Of a stretch of 64,000 bases of DNA, positions 8,886 through 19,111 are shown piece by piece; the stretch's first letter is position 1; every line of letters starts with the position of its first letter. The stretch spans positions 1,552,876-1,616,875 of the forward strand of contig NZ_LT828648.1 in the NCBI RefSeq assembly GCF_900169565.1, given 5' to 3'. The notes below the pieces were generated by a model that worked only from the letters and a program-made list of their open reading frames with translations, was not told the DNA's origin and made no database searches. This DNA comes from Nitrospira japonica. Its GTDB lineage: Bacteria; Nitrospirota; Nitrospiria; Nitrospirales; Nitrospiraceae. A program made the translations under genes and the position numbers.

Positions 8886-11606
8886 TCACGCCCCATGGCA
8901 CTTCTTGTACTTCTTCCCGCTGCCGCAGGGACAAGGGTCGTTGCGGCCGACCTTGTCGTCGTTGCGCTGGACTGTCTGAGCCCCGACCGGTTCCTCGCCT
9001 CTGTTGAGCGTGAGTTGCGGTTGCGGGCGAGTCATGACGGGGGGCGGTGGAGGCGCCGTGTGCTCGGGATCGTTGCGGACCGCTTGGACGTGGAACAGTC
9101 GATCCAACGTGTCCGACTTGATCCGCTCCATCATCCCGGCGAACAGGTCGAAGCCCTCGCGTTTGTACTCGATGAGCGGATCCTTCTGGCCGTATCCCCG
9201 CAATCCGATCCCGTCCCGGAGGTGGTCCATGGCGAGCAGGTGATCCTTCCAATGGTGGTCGATCACCTGGAGCATGAAGGTCTTTTCCAGGAAGCGCAGC
9301 AACTCCGGCCCCAGTTCCTGGTCCTTCCCCTTGTAGGTCTCGCGTACCTGATCGCGAAGATCTTCCGACAATGCGTCCCGGCCCAGGTCACGCAACGCTT
9401 CGCCGCCGTCCTCCTTGCCGTGCGTGATGTCGACGCCGAACTGCCCCTGCATCATGTCGGTCAAGCCTTTGAGATCCCATTCTTCCGGGTACTGCTCGGG
9501 GGGGCAATAGACCGTGAGAGCGGATTCCACGACCCCGTCCATCATGTCGTGAATGTCTTCGGTGAGATGGCTGCCGGCGAGGACGGCGCGGCGGTGCTGG
9601 TAGATCACCTCGCGCTGCTTGTTCATGACGTCGTCGTATTCGAGAAGCTGTTTGCGGATCTCGAAATTGTGGGCCTCGACCTTCTTCTGGGCGTTGGCGA
9701 TGGCGCGCGTGACCATCCCATGCTCGATCGGGATGCCTTCTTCCATGCCCAACTTGAGCATCAACTGCGAGACGCGTTCGGACGCGAAAATCCGCATCAA
9801 GTCGTCTTCGAGGGAGAGGTAGAAGCGGGAGGAGCCGGGATCGCCCTGTCGGCCGGCGCGGCCGCGCAGCTGATTGTCGATGCGGCGGCTTTCGTGCCGC
9901 TCCGTGCCGAGGATGTGGAGCCCGCCGAGGGTGACCACATCCTGCTTGTTCTTTTCGCAATCCGCCCGGATCTCTTCGAAGACGGCCAGCTTGCGCTCGT
10001 CCGGGAGGGCTTCTTCGCGATAGAGGACCTGCTTGAACATGAAATCGGCGTTGCCGCCGAGCAGGATGTCGGTGCCGCGGCCCGCCATGTTGGTGGCGAT
10101 CGTGACGGCCCCTTTGCGCCCGGCCTGGGCGACGATTTCAGCCTCGCGCTCGTGCTGCTTCGCATTGAGCACGTTGTGCTTGACGCCGTTCCGGCTCAAC
10201 ATGCCCGCCAGCTTCTCTGATTTTTCGATCGAGATGGTGCCGACGAGCACCGGCTGGCCCCGCTCGTGGCATTCCTTGATTTCCTCCACGATGGCGGCGA
10301 ACTTCTCCTTCTCGGTACGATAGACGACGTCGGCATAGTCCAGCCGGACCATCTTGCGGTTGGTCGGAACCACGTTGACGTCGAGATTGTAGATCTTCGC
10401 GAATTCCGCCGCCTCGGTATCGGCCGTGCCGGTCATGCCGCCGAGCTTCTTGTACATCCGGAAATAGTTCTGGAAAGTCACCGAAGCCAGGGTCTGGTTC
10501 TCGTTGGCGATCTTCACGCCCTCTTTGGCTTCGACCGCCTGGTGAAGCCCGTCGCTCCAGCGGCGGCCCGGCATCAGGCGTCCGGTGAATTCGTCGACGA
10601 TGATCACCTCGCCGTCCTTGACCACGTAGTCGACGTCCCGCTTGTAGAGCGCATACGCCTGGAGCGCCTTGACCACGTGGTGCACCAGGTCCATGTGGGC
10701 GGGGTCGTAGAGATTGTCCACCCCGAGCAGGTGTTCGACCCGTACGTTGCCGTCCTCGGTGAGCGAGGCGGTCTTGGTTTTTTCCTCGATCGTATAATCC
10801 TGCTCGATCTTGAGTTGAGGGATGATCGCGTTGATACGGTAGTACAGGTCGGTGGTCTGATCGGTCGGACCGGAAATGATCAAGGGAGTCCGCGCCTCGT
10901 CGATCAGAATGCTGTCGACCTCGTCCACGATCGCGAAGTTCAACTCCCGCTGGACGCATTGGTTCAAATCGGTGACGACGAGATTGTCCCGCAGGTAGTC
11001 GAACCCGTACTCGTTGTTGGTCCCGTAAGTGATGTCCGCGCGATAGGCCTCGGGTCTGGTGCAGGGTCGCAAGTGCTGCAGTCGTTTATCGGAGGCCTCG
11101 TACGTCGGATCAAAGAGAAACGAGGCGTCGTGTTGAATGATGCCGGTCGAGAGGCCCAGGGCATGATAGAGCTGTCCCATCCATTGGGCGTCCCGTTTGG
11201 CCAGGTAATCGTTGACGGTGACCAGGTGAGCCCCCTTGCCTTCCAGCGCGTTCAAATAGATGGGCAGGGTGGCGACGAGGGTTTTGCCCTCTCCGGTTTT
11301 CATTTCCGCGATGCGTCCTCGGTGCAGGATCATGCCGCCGATCAACTGCACGTCGAAATGCCGCATGTTGAGCTTCCGCCGGGACATCTCACGGCATACG
11401 GCGAACGCTTCGGGAAGAATGTCCTCCAGGGACTCGCCCGCGGCGAGACGCTTCTTAAAGACCTCCGTCTTATCGGCCAGTGCCTGGTCGGACAGTGGAG
11501 TCAAGTCGCCCTCCAGGCCGTTGATCCGCTGGACGACCGGCAGCAACGCCTTGATTTCACGGTCGTTCTTGCTGCCGAAGACAAGATTCAGGATCTGTGT
11601 GAGCAT
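8886..11606 (-). CDS. secA: Preprotein translocase ATPase SecA
   Basis: A 906-residue motor that drives protein export through SecYEG. The N-terminal region ([19 protein letters not shown]) leads into nucleotide-binding domain 1 with Walker A MKTGEGKT, the [16 protein letters not shown] signature and [15 protein letters not shown]. The preprotein cross-linking domain is followed by domain 2 ([32 protein letters not shown]). The C-terminal zinc-binding tail [15 protein letters not shown], used for SecB and phospholipid contact, is complete. Length is typical. It is transcribed alone, divergent from the metal island starting at 11783. Confidence 0.98.
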   Translation of the reverse strand: MLTQILNLVFGSKNDREIKALLPVVQRINGLEGDLTPLSDQALADKTEVFKKRLAAGESLEDILPEAFAVCREMSRRKLNMRHFDVQLIGGMILHRGRIAEMKTGEGKTLVATLPIYLNALEGKGAHLVTVNDYLAKRDAQWMGQLYHALGLSTGIIQHDASFLFDPTYEASDKRLQHLRPCTRPEAYRADITYGTNNEYGFDYLRDNLVVTDLNQCVQRELNFAIVDEVDSILIDEARTPLIISGPTDQTTDLYYRINAIIPQLKIEQDYTIEEKTKTASLTEDGNVRVEHLLGVDNLYDPAHMDLVHHVVKALQAYALYKRDVDYVVKDGEVIIVDEFTGRLMPGRRWSDGLHQAVEAKEGVKIANENQTLASVTFQNYFRMYKKLGGMTGTADTEAAEFAKIYNLDVNVVPTNRKMVRLDYADVVYRTEKEKFAAIVEEIKECHERGQPVLVGTISIEKSEKLAGMLSRNGVKHNVLNAKQHEREAEIVAQAGRKGAVTIATNMAGRGTDILLGGNADFMFKQVLYREEALPDERKLAVFEEIRADCEKNKQDVVTLGGLHILGTERHESRRIDNQLRGRAGRQGDPGSSRFYLSLEDDLMRIFASERVSQLMLKLGMEEGIPIEHGMVTRAIANAQKKVEAHNFEIRKQLLEYDDVMNKQREVIYQHRRAVLAGSHLTEDIHDMMDGVVESALTVYCPPEQYPEEWDLKGLTDMMQGQFGVDITHGKEDGGEALRDLGRDALSEDLRDQVRETYKGKDQELGPELLRFLEKTFMLQVIDHHWKDHLLAMDHLRDGIGLRGYGQKDPLIEYKREGFDLFAGMMERIKSDTLDRLFHVQAVRNDPEHTAPPPPPVMTRPQPQLTLNRGEEPVGAQTVQRNDDKVGRNDPCPCGSGKKYKKCHGA

Positions 11607-11782
11607 GTTTGATTCCGGGCCCAGTCCGTGGGCGTGACGATTTGCGGTCGAAGGCCGTCACGCAGTATACAGTAAACATTTTCCGAATCCTATCGGGATT
11701 CGTGCCCGACCGCTCGCGTCGTCTTGACTCCTCCATGCCGGTCCCGTAACATTCGACCGGTCATTTCAGGATTGAACGGCAG

Positions 11783-12106
11783 ATGACATTCCGGACTCCA
11801 TCCAAAGTCTTCGGCAAGGCCTTGGCGCTATCGGTTGCGTGGCTCTTGGTCTTCTGCGTTCTTACTGTAGGCGCGCTTGCATCGGCCCAGTCGATTTCCC
11901 ACGAGTCCCAGCACGCGCACCATCAGAAAGCGACTCACGCCACGGCACTCTGCTCCTGGATGTGCGCGGCCGGCCATGTGCTGGATGCGGCTGTAGCACC
12001 CCCATTGATCGAGCGGTCTCCGATCGCGCTCATTGACCAGCACGCTCAGGATCATCGTTCGTCCGTTCTTGCCTACGTCGTTCCTTCGCGCGGTCCCCCT
12101 CTGTAA
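11783..12106 (+). CDS. Small exported C-x-W-x-C protein A (DUF2946-like)
   Basis: A 107-residue protein with one N-terminal hydrophobic segment (about residues 12-34, signal peptide or anchor), a His-rich stretch (HESQHAHHQKATHAT), the motif CSWMCAAGH and a C-terminus ending SRGPPL. The same architecture (hydrophobic start, histidines, C-x-W-x-C, terminal R-[GA]-P-P) recurs in genes at 15223, 19111, 20590 and 23488. The terminal RGPP resembles what is remembered of DUF2946 proteins found near copper and TonB genes, but that match was not tested. It probably binds a metal or works in thiol exchange in the periplasm (inference). It opens the island ahead of tonB. Confidence 0.7.
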   Translation: MTFRTPSKVFGKALALSVAWLLVFCVLTVGALASAQSISHESQHAHHQKATHATALCSWMCAAGHVLDAAVAPPLIERSPIALIDQHAQDHRSSVLAYVVPSRGPPL

Positions 12107-12242
12107 ACACCAGGATTCATCGTGTTTTAGCCGGCGCGGCTCAGCGCAACCGACTGTCGGTTGCGCCGGCGGATGATTCCATAGGCTGTTCGATTCCGTC
12201 TCATTTCGTTCAGCAACGTCACTTACTGAAGGTGGTTCGGCC

Positions 12243-13298
12243 ATGACCTCCACACATGACAATCGTTTCCACATTTCAGGATGGGGCGCTTCGCTCGTGC
12301 TTCACGCGGTGGTGGTCGCGCTGACGCTGGTTTTTCTGGCGCGGATCGACCCGGTGTTGAAGAAGGAAACGTTCCGTTGGGAGGTGGCACTCGTCGAGGC
12401 CCCGGCGCCGACTCCCGTTCCGGCTACACCGCAATCCGTCGCCCCGCCGGTTCAGCCCAAGACCCGGCCGGCGCACGTTCAGCCTGCACCAGCTCCGACG
12501 CCGGAGACGCCGGTCCAACGCGTCGCGCCGCAGGAAAGCGTCCAGATGGTGCATCCGGTGGTCGAGACGCCCCGGCCGGTCGAACAGAAGATCGAGCCGC
12601 TGCCACAGCAGAAGCCGGAGCCGGTCGAGCGCCAGGTCGAGGCCGTACAACACAAAGCTGAGCCGGTCATCCAGAAGGTCGAAGAATCCCCAGCTGTGGA
12701 GCCGACGGTTCATGCCGTGGAAACGAAATCTGCGGAACCGGTGTATGCCGAAACGGTCGTGGCACAGCATCGCCCGGCCGTTCCGGTCGAGGCTCCCGCG
12801 CCGGCTCCGACTGTCCAGGAAGTTGCTGTTGCCTCGCCCTCGCCTGCGGCTGCCGCAGATAATCCGCCGACGTCCGCGGCCGAAGCCACGCAGCAGCCAA
12901 GCACACCGGCTGCTGCATCGGAGCAGGTGGATGTCGCTCCTGCGTCCGCCCCGGTCGAGACTCCGCGAGTCGTTGCGAAGGCCGCAACCGGAATGCCGGA
13001 GACCAAAGCAGACCATCGATGGCTTGCCGAATCGCTCTGGCGACGGGTGGCGGAATTGAAGCGCTATCCGCATTCCGCCCGTATGAACGGTTTGCAGGGT
13101 AAGGTCGTCTTGAAAGCAGTCATCCGGTCGGACGGGCATTTGGCCGAGGTGTCGGTGCAGAAGAGTTCGGGGCACAGTGTCCTCGACACCGCCGCCATGG
13201 AGGCGGTAAAGCTGGCCTGCCCCCTCCATATGAAGCATGAGTTGGGAAAGCCGCAGATCGTCGTGAGTCTGCCGATCGTCTATAGCTTGGCCAATTGA
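12243..13298 (+). CDS. tonB: Energy transducer TonB
   Basis: A 351-residue inner-membrane protein that transmits proton-motive force to outer-membrane receptors. It has a short cytoplasmic start, one transmembrane helix (about residues 14-36), and a long Pro/Glu/Val-rich periplasmic linker with PVE and PAP repeats (about 50-255). The TonB C-terminal domain follows (YPHSARMNGLQGKVVLKAVIR ... SGHSVLDTAAMEAVK). No exbB or exbD is seen nearby, so the motor must be encoded elsewhere. It lies just upstream of a dedicated TonB-dependent receptor (15634), suggesting that partner. Confidence 0.9.
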   Translation: MTSTHDNRFHISGWGASLVLHAVVVALTLVFLARIDPVLKKETFRWEVALVEAPAPTPVPATPQSVAPPVQPKTRPAHVQPAPAPTPETPVQRVAPQESVQMVHPVVETPRPVEQKIEPLPQQKPEPVERQVEAVQHKAEPVIQKVEESPAVEPTVHAVETKSAEPVYAETVVAQHRPAVPVEAPAPAPTVQEVAVASPSPAAAADNPPTSAAEATQQPSTPAAASEQVDVAPASAPVETPRVVAKAATGMPETKADHRWLAESLWRRVAELKRYPHSARMNGLQGKVVLKAVIRSDGHLAEVSVQKSSGHSVLDTAAMEAVKLACPLHMKHELGKPQIVVSLPIVYSLAN

Positions 13299-13332
13299 TC
13301 ACTCGAGATTCGCGATTCAGGATGGCTACCCC

Positions 13333-14670
13333 ATGACATTTCGACACGGCGCACGGATGGGAGATTGCAAGATAGGCCGGATGTCAGGCCGGGCTTCACG
13401 ACGGATTTCCGCATGGCTCATGGCGATCTCCCTGCTCGGTTCGATCGCATGGGCCGGCGAATCCGGCTCGCCGGCCGGCCTCGGCGCCAAACACGTGACG
13501 GTTCATCAGGTGAAGAACGTCGTCGGTCCGACCGTGCAGATCGACGAGTCCGGCATCGTCTCGGCCGCGTGGGTCGAGGAGGATAAAGAGGTCCGGACCA
13601 TTTGGTTTGCGCGGTCCAAAGAGCCCGGGGGGCCGCTCGGCCCGCCGGTGCGGATCAACGACCCGTCAGAAAATCCGTACTACCGGCAGGAGTCGCCGGC
13701 ATTGGTCGTTCGCGGGAACGACGTCTTCGTGACGTGGGCGCTGACCCATCCCAAGATGACCCCGGACAAGCCCTTCTCCAGCGAACTTCGATTGAGCCGT
13801 TCCACCGACGGGGGCCGGACGTTCGCTCCCTCGACGCTGGTCAACGACGACGGCCAGGTGATCAATCATACCTTCGACGCCATGCAGGTCGCGCCGGACG
13901 GCTCCGTGCATGTCGCATGGATCGACGGGCGTGAGGGAAAGAAGGAGCCGGGGACGTTCGTCGCCAAGTCGGGAGATCAGGGCCGTACCTTTGCCAAGAA
14001 TCTGAAAGTGGATGAAAACACCTGTGTCTGCTGCAGGACCGCGTTGGCAACGTCCAACGACGGCGTCGTCTATCTCGCCTGGCGGAAGATCTTCGAAGGC
14101 AACGTCCGCGAGATCGTCGTGTCCCGATCCGTGGACGGAGGGACGGAATTTTCCGCTCCCGCCGTCGTCGGGCAGGACCGATGGGTCTATCCCGCCTGCC
14201 CGCATCGTCCTGCGTCGCTCGGCGTGGATCGGCGCGGACGCGTGTACGTGACGTGGTATACGGAAGGCGCCGACGAGACGCCGGCGATCTATTTGGCCTA
14301 TTCCGACGATCAGGGGCGAACGTTTTCTTCCAAGAAACAGTTGAACAGATCCAAGGGAACGTTTCCGGACCATCCGCAGATGGCGGTGGATCCCGAAGGG
14401 CATGTGGTGGTGGCGTGGGAAGAGCAATCGCCGGTCCGCCGCGAGGTCGTCGTCAGCCGGTCCTTCGATCGCGGCGAATCGTTCAGCGCGCCGGTGAAGG
14501 TCAACGAGAAGAACGGCCAGACTCCGACGGTGGCGGTGAATGCACGGGGTACTGCCGTCATCGGGTGGAAAGAACATGCGATGCCCGCCCATCGGCTGGT
14601 CGTGCAAACCTTGCAGTTGGCTCCGGCGCAGACGACGGTCGGAAAGGCGGAGTCCGTTCATGTTCCATGA
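13333..14670 (+). CDS. Exported BNR/Asp-box beta-propeller protein with CVCC motif
   Basis: A 445-residue secreted protein; an ATG at 13381 would give a more standard signal peptide (RRISAWLMAISLLGSIAWA). It carries repeated Asp-box motifs (STDGGRTF, SGDQGRTF, SVDGGTEF, SDDQGRTF, SFDRGESF), which define a six-bladed sialidase-type propeller. The usual sialidase catalytic set was not identified, so enzymatic activity is doubtful. A cysteine cluster DENTCVCCRTA (CVCC at 231-234) and the YPACPHRP motif could bind metal. The stop codon overlaps the start of the following tlpA-like gene by 11 bp, so they are translationally coupled. Confidence 0.8.
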   Translation: MTFRHGARMGDCKIGRMSGRASRRISAWLMAISLLGSIAWAGESGSPAGLGAKHVTVHQVKNVVGPTVQIDESGIVSAAWVEEDKEVRTIWFARSKEPGGPLGPPVRINDPSENPYYRQESPALVVRGNDVFVTWALTHPKMTPDKPFSSELRLSRSTDGGRTFAPSTLVNDDGQVINHTFDAMQVAPDGSVHVAWIDGREGKKEPGTFVAKSGDQGRTFAKNLKVDENTCVCCRTALATSNDGVVYLAWRKIFEGNVREIVVSRSVDGGTEFSAPAVVGQDRWVYPACPHRPASLGVDRRGRVYVTWYTEGADETPAIYLAYSDDQGRTFSSKKQLNRSKGTFPDHPQMAVDPEGHVVVAWEEQSPVRREVVVSRSFDRGESFSAPVKVNEKNGQTPTVAVNARGTAVIGWKEHAMPAHRLVVQTLQLAPAQTTVGKAESVHVP

Positions 14671-15226
14671 CCGTATACTGTGGAACGGCCTGGCGCTGAT
14701 CGCCGGTGCGCTCGTGCTGGCCGCCGCGGGTCTTTCAGGCCTGGCCGGGGCAGCGACCTCCGATCCGTTCGCGGCGCTCCGTGTCACCCCCTCGGCAGCC
14801 CGCGCGCCGGTCATGCCCTTCGATCTCACGACGCTGGACGGCCGGCCGGTTCGTTCACAGGACTTGGCGGGGAAAGTCGTGTTGCTCAATTTCTGGGCGA
14901 CCTGGTGCGGTCCCTGTAAGGAAGAGATGCCGTCGTTGGCGCGGCTCCAGACCCGCTTCGATTCCGCCCAGGTCCAAATCCTGACGGTCACGGCAGATCG
15001 GCATCCGCAGGGTATTCGCCAGTTCTTCGATCAACTCGGTATCAGCCTGCCGGTGCTCTTCGATGAGGATCAGGAAGTCTCCCGGACTTTCATGGTGCGG
15101 GGACTCCCCACGACCGTGCTGATCGGCCCGGACGGTCGGGTCTCCGGACGCGCCGTCGGACCGAGAGCCTGGGACAGCGACGAATCGATCGCCCTCATGC
15201 GGCATCTCCTCGAAGAGCATTCATGA
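14660..15226 (+). CDS. TlpA-type periplasmic thioredoxin, copy 1
   Basis: A 188-residue protein with an N-terminal signal anchor (about residues 8-30) and a TlpA/ResA-type thioredoxin domain (NFWATWCGPCKEEMPSLARL; cis-Pro in RGLPTTVLI). Such proteins reduce periplasmic disulfides, for example in cytochrome c maturation or copper-site assembly. The frame is open upstream, but the ATG at 14660 has a GGAG site and gives the proper anchor. It overlaps the BNR gene upstream and the C-x-W-x-C gene downstream (ATGA), so all three belong to one operon. The dithiols of the Cys-pair protein are a plausible substrate. Confidence 0.88.
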   Translation: MFHDRILWNGLALIAGALVLAAAGLSGLAGAATSDPFAALRVTPSAARAPVMPFDLTTLDGRPVRSQDLAGKVVLLNFWATWCGPCKEEMPSLARLQTRFDSAQVQILTVTADRHPQGIRQFFDQLGISLPVLFDEDQEVSRTFMVRGLPTTVLIGPDGRVSGRAVGPRAWDSDESIALMRHLLEEHS

Positions 15227-15531
15227 CACGCCTGCTTGCGCCCTTCGCCGGCGCCATGACGGTTCTGTATCTGGCGTTGACCATCGGGACGGCGGCGTAT
15301 CTGTCCGAACCGGCCGCCTTCTCCGCGACCGCGCACCATCATAGCCCCTCGCACGTGTCCCATTCCGCCCTGTGCGTCTGGGCCTGTCAGGCCAATCCCG
15401 CCGTTGCCGGCCTCTTCGTTGCGCCGGCAAAGGTCGTTTTTACGTTCCTCCTGTTACCGCCGCTGTTGAGTCTGACCGTCCATTCACGCATTTCTTCTCC
15501 CGGTTCCCCCTCTCGTGCCCCTCCCCGATAA
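15223..15531 (+). CDS. Small exported C-x-W-x-C protein B (DUF2946-like)
   Basis: A 102-residue protein overlapping the preceding tlpA-like gene by four bases. It has an N-terminal hydrophobic segment (about 8-30), a His/Ser stretch (TAHHHSPSHVSHS), CVWACQAN, a second hydrophobic stretch (VVFTFLLLPPLLSL) and the terminus SRAPPR. It is a paralogue in architecture of the proteins at 11783, 19111, 20590 and 23488. Coupling to a thioredoxin suggests that its cysteine pair is redox-active or must be kept reduced to hold a metal (inference). Confidence 0.7.
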   Translation: MTRLLAPFAGAMTVLYLALTIGTAAYLSEPAAFSATAHHHSPSHVSHSALCVWACQANPAVAGLFVAPAKVVFTFLLLPPLLSLTVHSRISSPGSPSRAPPR

Positions 15532-15633
15532 CCGTTTGTAAGCATCTTTATACGGGCAGGTATCGATGCCGCGGTGAGGCCTGACCGCGCGCGTCCTGCT
15601 TCTATCCGCATTTGTTGTAAGGAGTGTCCATTG

Positions 15634-17979
15634 ATGTCCACACGAATTGGGGTTCTAGTGCGAGGACTTTCAGCAGCCGTAGTCGTGGCGATTACGGTCG
15701 GTGCCGTTTACGGGAACGGGGTATGGGCGCAGGATACGCCCGTTTCCGAGCCCTCGTCGCAGCGGGAGCAGGAATTGCGCGAGCAACTCAAGGGAATTCT
15801 CCAGGAGCTCGAAGACATCCAACACAAGAAGGAAAGCGCGACGCCAGAAGAAGAACGTCCGGCCATCGTAAAGGAAAAAGCTTCGATCGAAGAGGCGGAA
15901 GCCCCGCATGAGGCGATTCCCGAGTTCGAGCTGGCCGACATGAGCATCATCAGCAACCGGCTGCAGAAACGGCCGGAAGGCATATCCATATCCTCCACGG
16001 TGTCGGCGGAAACGGATTCTCAGCCGACCCGGACGATGCAAGAATCCATACAGTCGCTGCCCGGCATCATGTTGCGCCAGGCGAACGGACCGAGAGATTT
16101 CAGCATCACGATCCGCGGTATGGGAGCCAAGACCGCGTTTGCGATTCGGGATATCAAGGTATACGAGGACGGCATCAGCCAGACCCAGTCCGACGGTCTG
16201 TCACGGCTCGATATCCAGGATCCCTGGTTCATGCGATCGGTGGAAGTGACGCGCGGCGCCTCCTCTTCGCTGTACGACAACTACGCGCTCGGCGGCATGG
16301 TGCAGTTCCGGACCAGGCGCGGCAGCGATATCAATGGGGTCGAGGCTTTCGTCTCCGGCGGTTCGTTCGGCTACTTCAAACAGGCGCTCGCCGTCGGCCA
16401 ACATACGGACCGCCTCGATCTTGCGATGTTCGCCAGCAACGCGGCCGAGGACGGGTTTATCCAGCACAGCAACTACAACACGCAAACGCTCAACTTCAAT
16501 TTCCGTTTCAACGTCGATGACCGGCAGAGTTTCTATTTCAAGGCCATCACGAATTGGCTCGACACCAGGGTGCCGACCAGGCTCACCCAGGCCCAGTTTA
16601 ATCAGGACGATCGCCAGGCCGGAGGTTCGCAGACGCCCTGCGCCTCGGGCACGTACAATCCAGCCTGCGCCAATGCCATCGCGCTCAATCAAGGGCGGGT
16701 CGATCGGCGGACGATCATTGGAGGCCTATACGAACGACAGCTGAACGCCAGCACGGTCCTGACGATCGAAGCGGACTACGACCTGAAGGATATCAACCAG
16801 TATTTCACGCAGATCACGGACAACGTGAATCCGAACTACAAGACCTATGCGGATCTACGGCACGACGGGAACCTTGGGCAGATGCCGCTCAAGAGCTACC
16901 TCGGATTCTTCTTGAACAACATGGAGCAGGAGGGGAACACGTTCCAAAATCTTGCGACCGGCTCCGGAACGAGAGGGGCGCTGCTTCAGAACAACCGGGG
17001 CCGCATCAACAACGTCGGCGGCCGCGTTCGGGAAGAGTTGGAATTCGTGCCCAAGTGGACGCTGGCCATGGGGCTCGGCTTCGAACAGTCGCTGGTCAGT
17101 ATCGACACGATCAATTACAACAACGGCGCCGTCGCAAACCGGCCGAGCGCCACCAGGAATTTCACCAATTGGGCGCCGGAGGCATCCGTGAGCTGGAGAC
17201 CGTCGGAAAACTACCGCCACTGGGTCCGGAGTTCCACCGGCTACGGGATCCCGCAATTCGCTCAACTCACCAGAGACCCGATCACCGGGCTGCCGGGATC
17301 CAACTTCGATCTCAAGCCGCAGAAGAATTGGAACAATGAAATCGGCACCGAGTCGAGGATTGCGAAGGACTTGGTCGTCCAGCTGGTCGGATTCTGGACG
17401 TTCTTCAAGGACGAGATCATCACGCAGACGATCACGGGCGGCAACACGGCATCCGTGAATGCCGATGCCTCGCAATATCGCGGCATCGAAGCGTCGTACG
17501 ACTGGCGGCCGTTGACGGGGTTGCGCTTGTCCGGCGCCTATACCCATATCAACGCCAGCTACACCAACTTTACCGATCGGACCGCCGCCGGATTCCTGAG
17601 CCGGGACGGCAAGAAGGTCCCCAACGTGCCGACGGATATCTTGAATCTCAAGATGGAGTACGACCATCACCCGAGCGGGTGGGGAGGGTGGCTCGAAGGC
17701 AACTATGCCAACAGTTACTTTCTCAACAACAATAACACCGTCGGGATTCCGTCTTATTTCATCGGGACGGCGAACATTCACAAGAACATCGACGTGCAGA
17801 GCTCATGGTTCCGCTTCGCCAAGTTGTATGTCCAAGTGGACAACATCGCCGACATGAAATATGCGGCATCCGGCCAGGTCGTCACGGGTGAGACCGCGGC
17901 GCAGGCGGCTGCGCAACAGCTGTTCTTCGCCGGGTACGGGCGGGCGATTTACGGCGGCGTCACACTGGGCTTGTTCTGA
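15634..17979 (+). CDS. TonB-dependent outer-membrane receptor, copy 1
   Basis: A 781-residue receptor. The ATG (MSTRIGV) follows GGAG at good spacing; signal peptide to about residue 35. An unusual coiled, charged segment (REQELREQLKGILQELEDIQ and on to about residue 95) precedes the plug domain (SIQSLPGIMLRQANGPRDFSITIRGMG, SRLDIQDPWFMRSVEVTRGASSSLY). The 22-strand barrel follows and ends in GGVTLGLF with a terminal aromatic residue. The ligand is unknown; neighbours (TonB, thioredoxin, Cys-pair proteins, Cu ATPase further on) suggest a metal chelate, perhaps copper (inference). Confidence 0.9.
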   Translation: MSTRIGVLVRGLSAAVVVAITVGAVYGNGVWAQDTPVSEPSSQREQELREQLKGILQELEDIQHKKESATPEEERPAIVKEKASIEEAEAPHEAIPEFELADMSIISNRLQKRPEGISISSTVSAETDSQPTRTMQESIQSLPGIMLRQANGPRDFSITIRGMGAKTAFAIRDIKVYEDGISQTQSDGLSRLDIQDPWFMRSVEVTRGASSSLYDNYALGGMVQFRTRRGSDINGVEAFVSGGSFGYFKQALAVGQHTDRLDLAMFASNAAEDGFIQHSNYNTQTLNFNFRFNVDDRQSFYFKAITNWLDTRVPTRLTQAQFNQDDRQAGGSQTPCASGTYNPACANAIALNQGRVDRRTIIGGLYERQLNASTVLTIEADYDLKDINQYFTQITDNVNPNYKTYADLRHDGNLGQMPLKSYLGFFLNNMEQEGNTFQNLATGSGTRGALLQNNRGRINNVGGRVREELEFVPKWTLAMGLGFEQSLVSIDTINYNNGAVANRPSATRNFTNWAPEASVSWRPSENYRHWVRSSTGYGIPQFAQLTRDPITGLPGSNFDLKPQKNWNNEIGTESRIAKDLVVQLVGFWTFFKDEIITQTITGGNTASVNADASQYRGIEASYDWRPLTGLRLSGAYTHINASYTNFTDRTAAGFLSRDGKKVPNVPTDILNLKMEYDHHPSGWGGWLEGNYANSYFLNNNNTVGIPSYFIGTANIHKNIDVQSSWFRFAKLYVQVDNIADMKYAASGQVVTGETAAQAAAQQLFFAGYGRAIYGGVTLGLF

Positions 17980-18039
17980 ATGGATCTCGAGCGGGATGCC
18001 ACAGTCGGCATTCCGCTCGGAATATCATGAAAGGTCTGT

Positions 18040-18306
18040 ATGGAAAAGACACTTTTCCGTGTTGGAGAAGCCGCGGACTTTCTCTCCGTCAGTCGCTGGA
18101 CCATTTATCGCTGGTTGGAACAGGGAAAGTTGAGGGGAACCAAGATCGGCAAAGGGAGTATCAGAGTGTTTCGCGATTCCCTCGATGGTCTGATTCAGCA
18201 GAATCGGACGGATGATTGGACACGGAGTTCCGTTCCTGCAGCGAAGTGGCCTTCCACCGTGGCGGCGACAGCGATGCATCCGCTTGGTGATACTGACCGC
18301 AGCTAA
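18040..18306 (+). CDS. Single-domain HTH (excisionase/MerR-type) DNA-binding protein 1
   Basis: An 88-residue protein with a winged-HTH of the HTH_17 type (LFRVGEAADFLSVSRWTIYR, then WLEQGKLRGTKIGKGSIRVF), about residues 5-55, plus an unrelated tail. It is a close paralogue of the proteins at 22728 and 24386, all three placed last in a gene group. Phage excisionases share the fold, but no integrase or att site is near, so a small transcription factor for its neighbours is more likely. The regulated site is unknown. Confidence 0.75.
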   Translation: MEKTLFRVGEAADFLSVSRWTIYRWLEQGKLRGTKIGKGSIRVFRDSLDGLIQQNRTDDWTRSSVPAAKWPSTVAATAMHPLGDTDRS

Positions 18307-18367
18307 CACATCCTCTCTCAACCCATCTCACGAACCGAGAATTTTTACCTAGGCAGGTATGATCGTA

Positions 18368-18390
18368 CCTACTCCCGCTGGTGGAGTAGG
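18368..18390. terminator. Hairpin between modules 1 and 2
   Basis: CCTACTCC and GGAGTAGG form a perfect 8-bp stem with a 7-nt loop in the 244-bp spacer after the first HTH gene. It is preceded by TACCTAGGCAGGTA (about 18347-18360), another small dyad. No run of T follows, so it is only a weak terminator candidate and could instead be a regulatory site. Confidence 0.3.
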
Positions 18391-18550
18391 GATCTGCCTT
18401 GTGATACGTCGACGATCAGCGTGCAGGCTGGAAAAGTGTAGCAATGATAGGCATCTATAAGTAGACGCCCACTAGATTGCCCCATTACGCTTATGCCCGC
18501 CCGGTACATGCCGAGACGCTTTCTTCGCTGAAGACATTGCGGAAACCCTG

Positions 18551-19111
18551 ATGGGCAGACGACTGCATTCTGTGATCAAGCTTGGAACAGCCTTTGGGCT
18601 GATTGTTTTAGCGACGGTTCTTGAATTGCCTGGTGCCTGGTCAATGGGGTCGAGGGCGCCATTCGCAGGATCTCTCGCCGAAGATTTTCATCTCCCAGAC
18701 CTGCATGGCGACGTGCACAGTTTGAATCAATACAGAGGCAGAGTGGTTCTGGTGAATTTTTGGGCCACTTGGTGCAAGCCATGCACGACGGAAATGCCGG
18801 CCATGCAGAATTGCTACGACAGACTTCGTGACAAGGGATTCGTCGTTCTTGCGATCAATGAACTTGAAGACGATCAGAAAGTTCGTGAACACGTGAAGCA
18901 GTACGGCCACACCTTTCCGATCCTGATGGATCGCGACAATAAGGTCGCAAATCAGTTTGGCGTGTATGGTTTACCGGTCAGTGTCTTCGTTGATGAGATG
19001 GGAGTCGTCCAGGAGTATATCAAAGGAGGCCTACTGACCGAGCAAAAGATCTATGACATCGTCGCCCGCATTCAAAGCCAGGAGCCTGGGAGATCCCCGG
19101 GTTCTCATTAG
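18551..19111 (+). CDS. TlpA-type periplasmic thioredoxin, copy 2
   Basis: A 186-residue exported thioredoxin (signal segment about 8-30) with active site NFWATWCKPCTTEMPAM and cis-Pro in YGLPVSVFVD. It is the first gene of the second module. Its TAG stop shares a base with the GTG start of the next C-x-W-x-C gene. It repeats the thioredoxin plus Cys-pair protein pairing of module 1 but with WCKPC rather than WCGPC. Base composition is slightly less GC-rich than in surrounding housekeeping genes. Confidence 0.87.
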   Translation: MGRRLHSVIKLGTAFGLIVLATVLELPGAWSMGSRAPFAGSLAEDFHLPDLHGDVHSLNQYRGRVVLVNFWATWCKPCTTEMPAMQNCYDRLRDKGFVVLAINELEDDQKVREHVKQYGHTFPILMDRDNKVANQFGVYGLPVSVFVDEMGVVQEYIKGGLLTEQKIYDIVARIQSQEPGRSPGSH

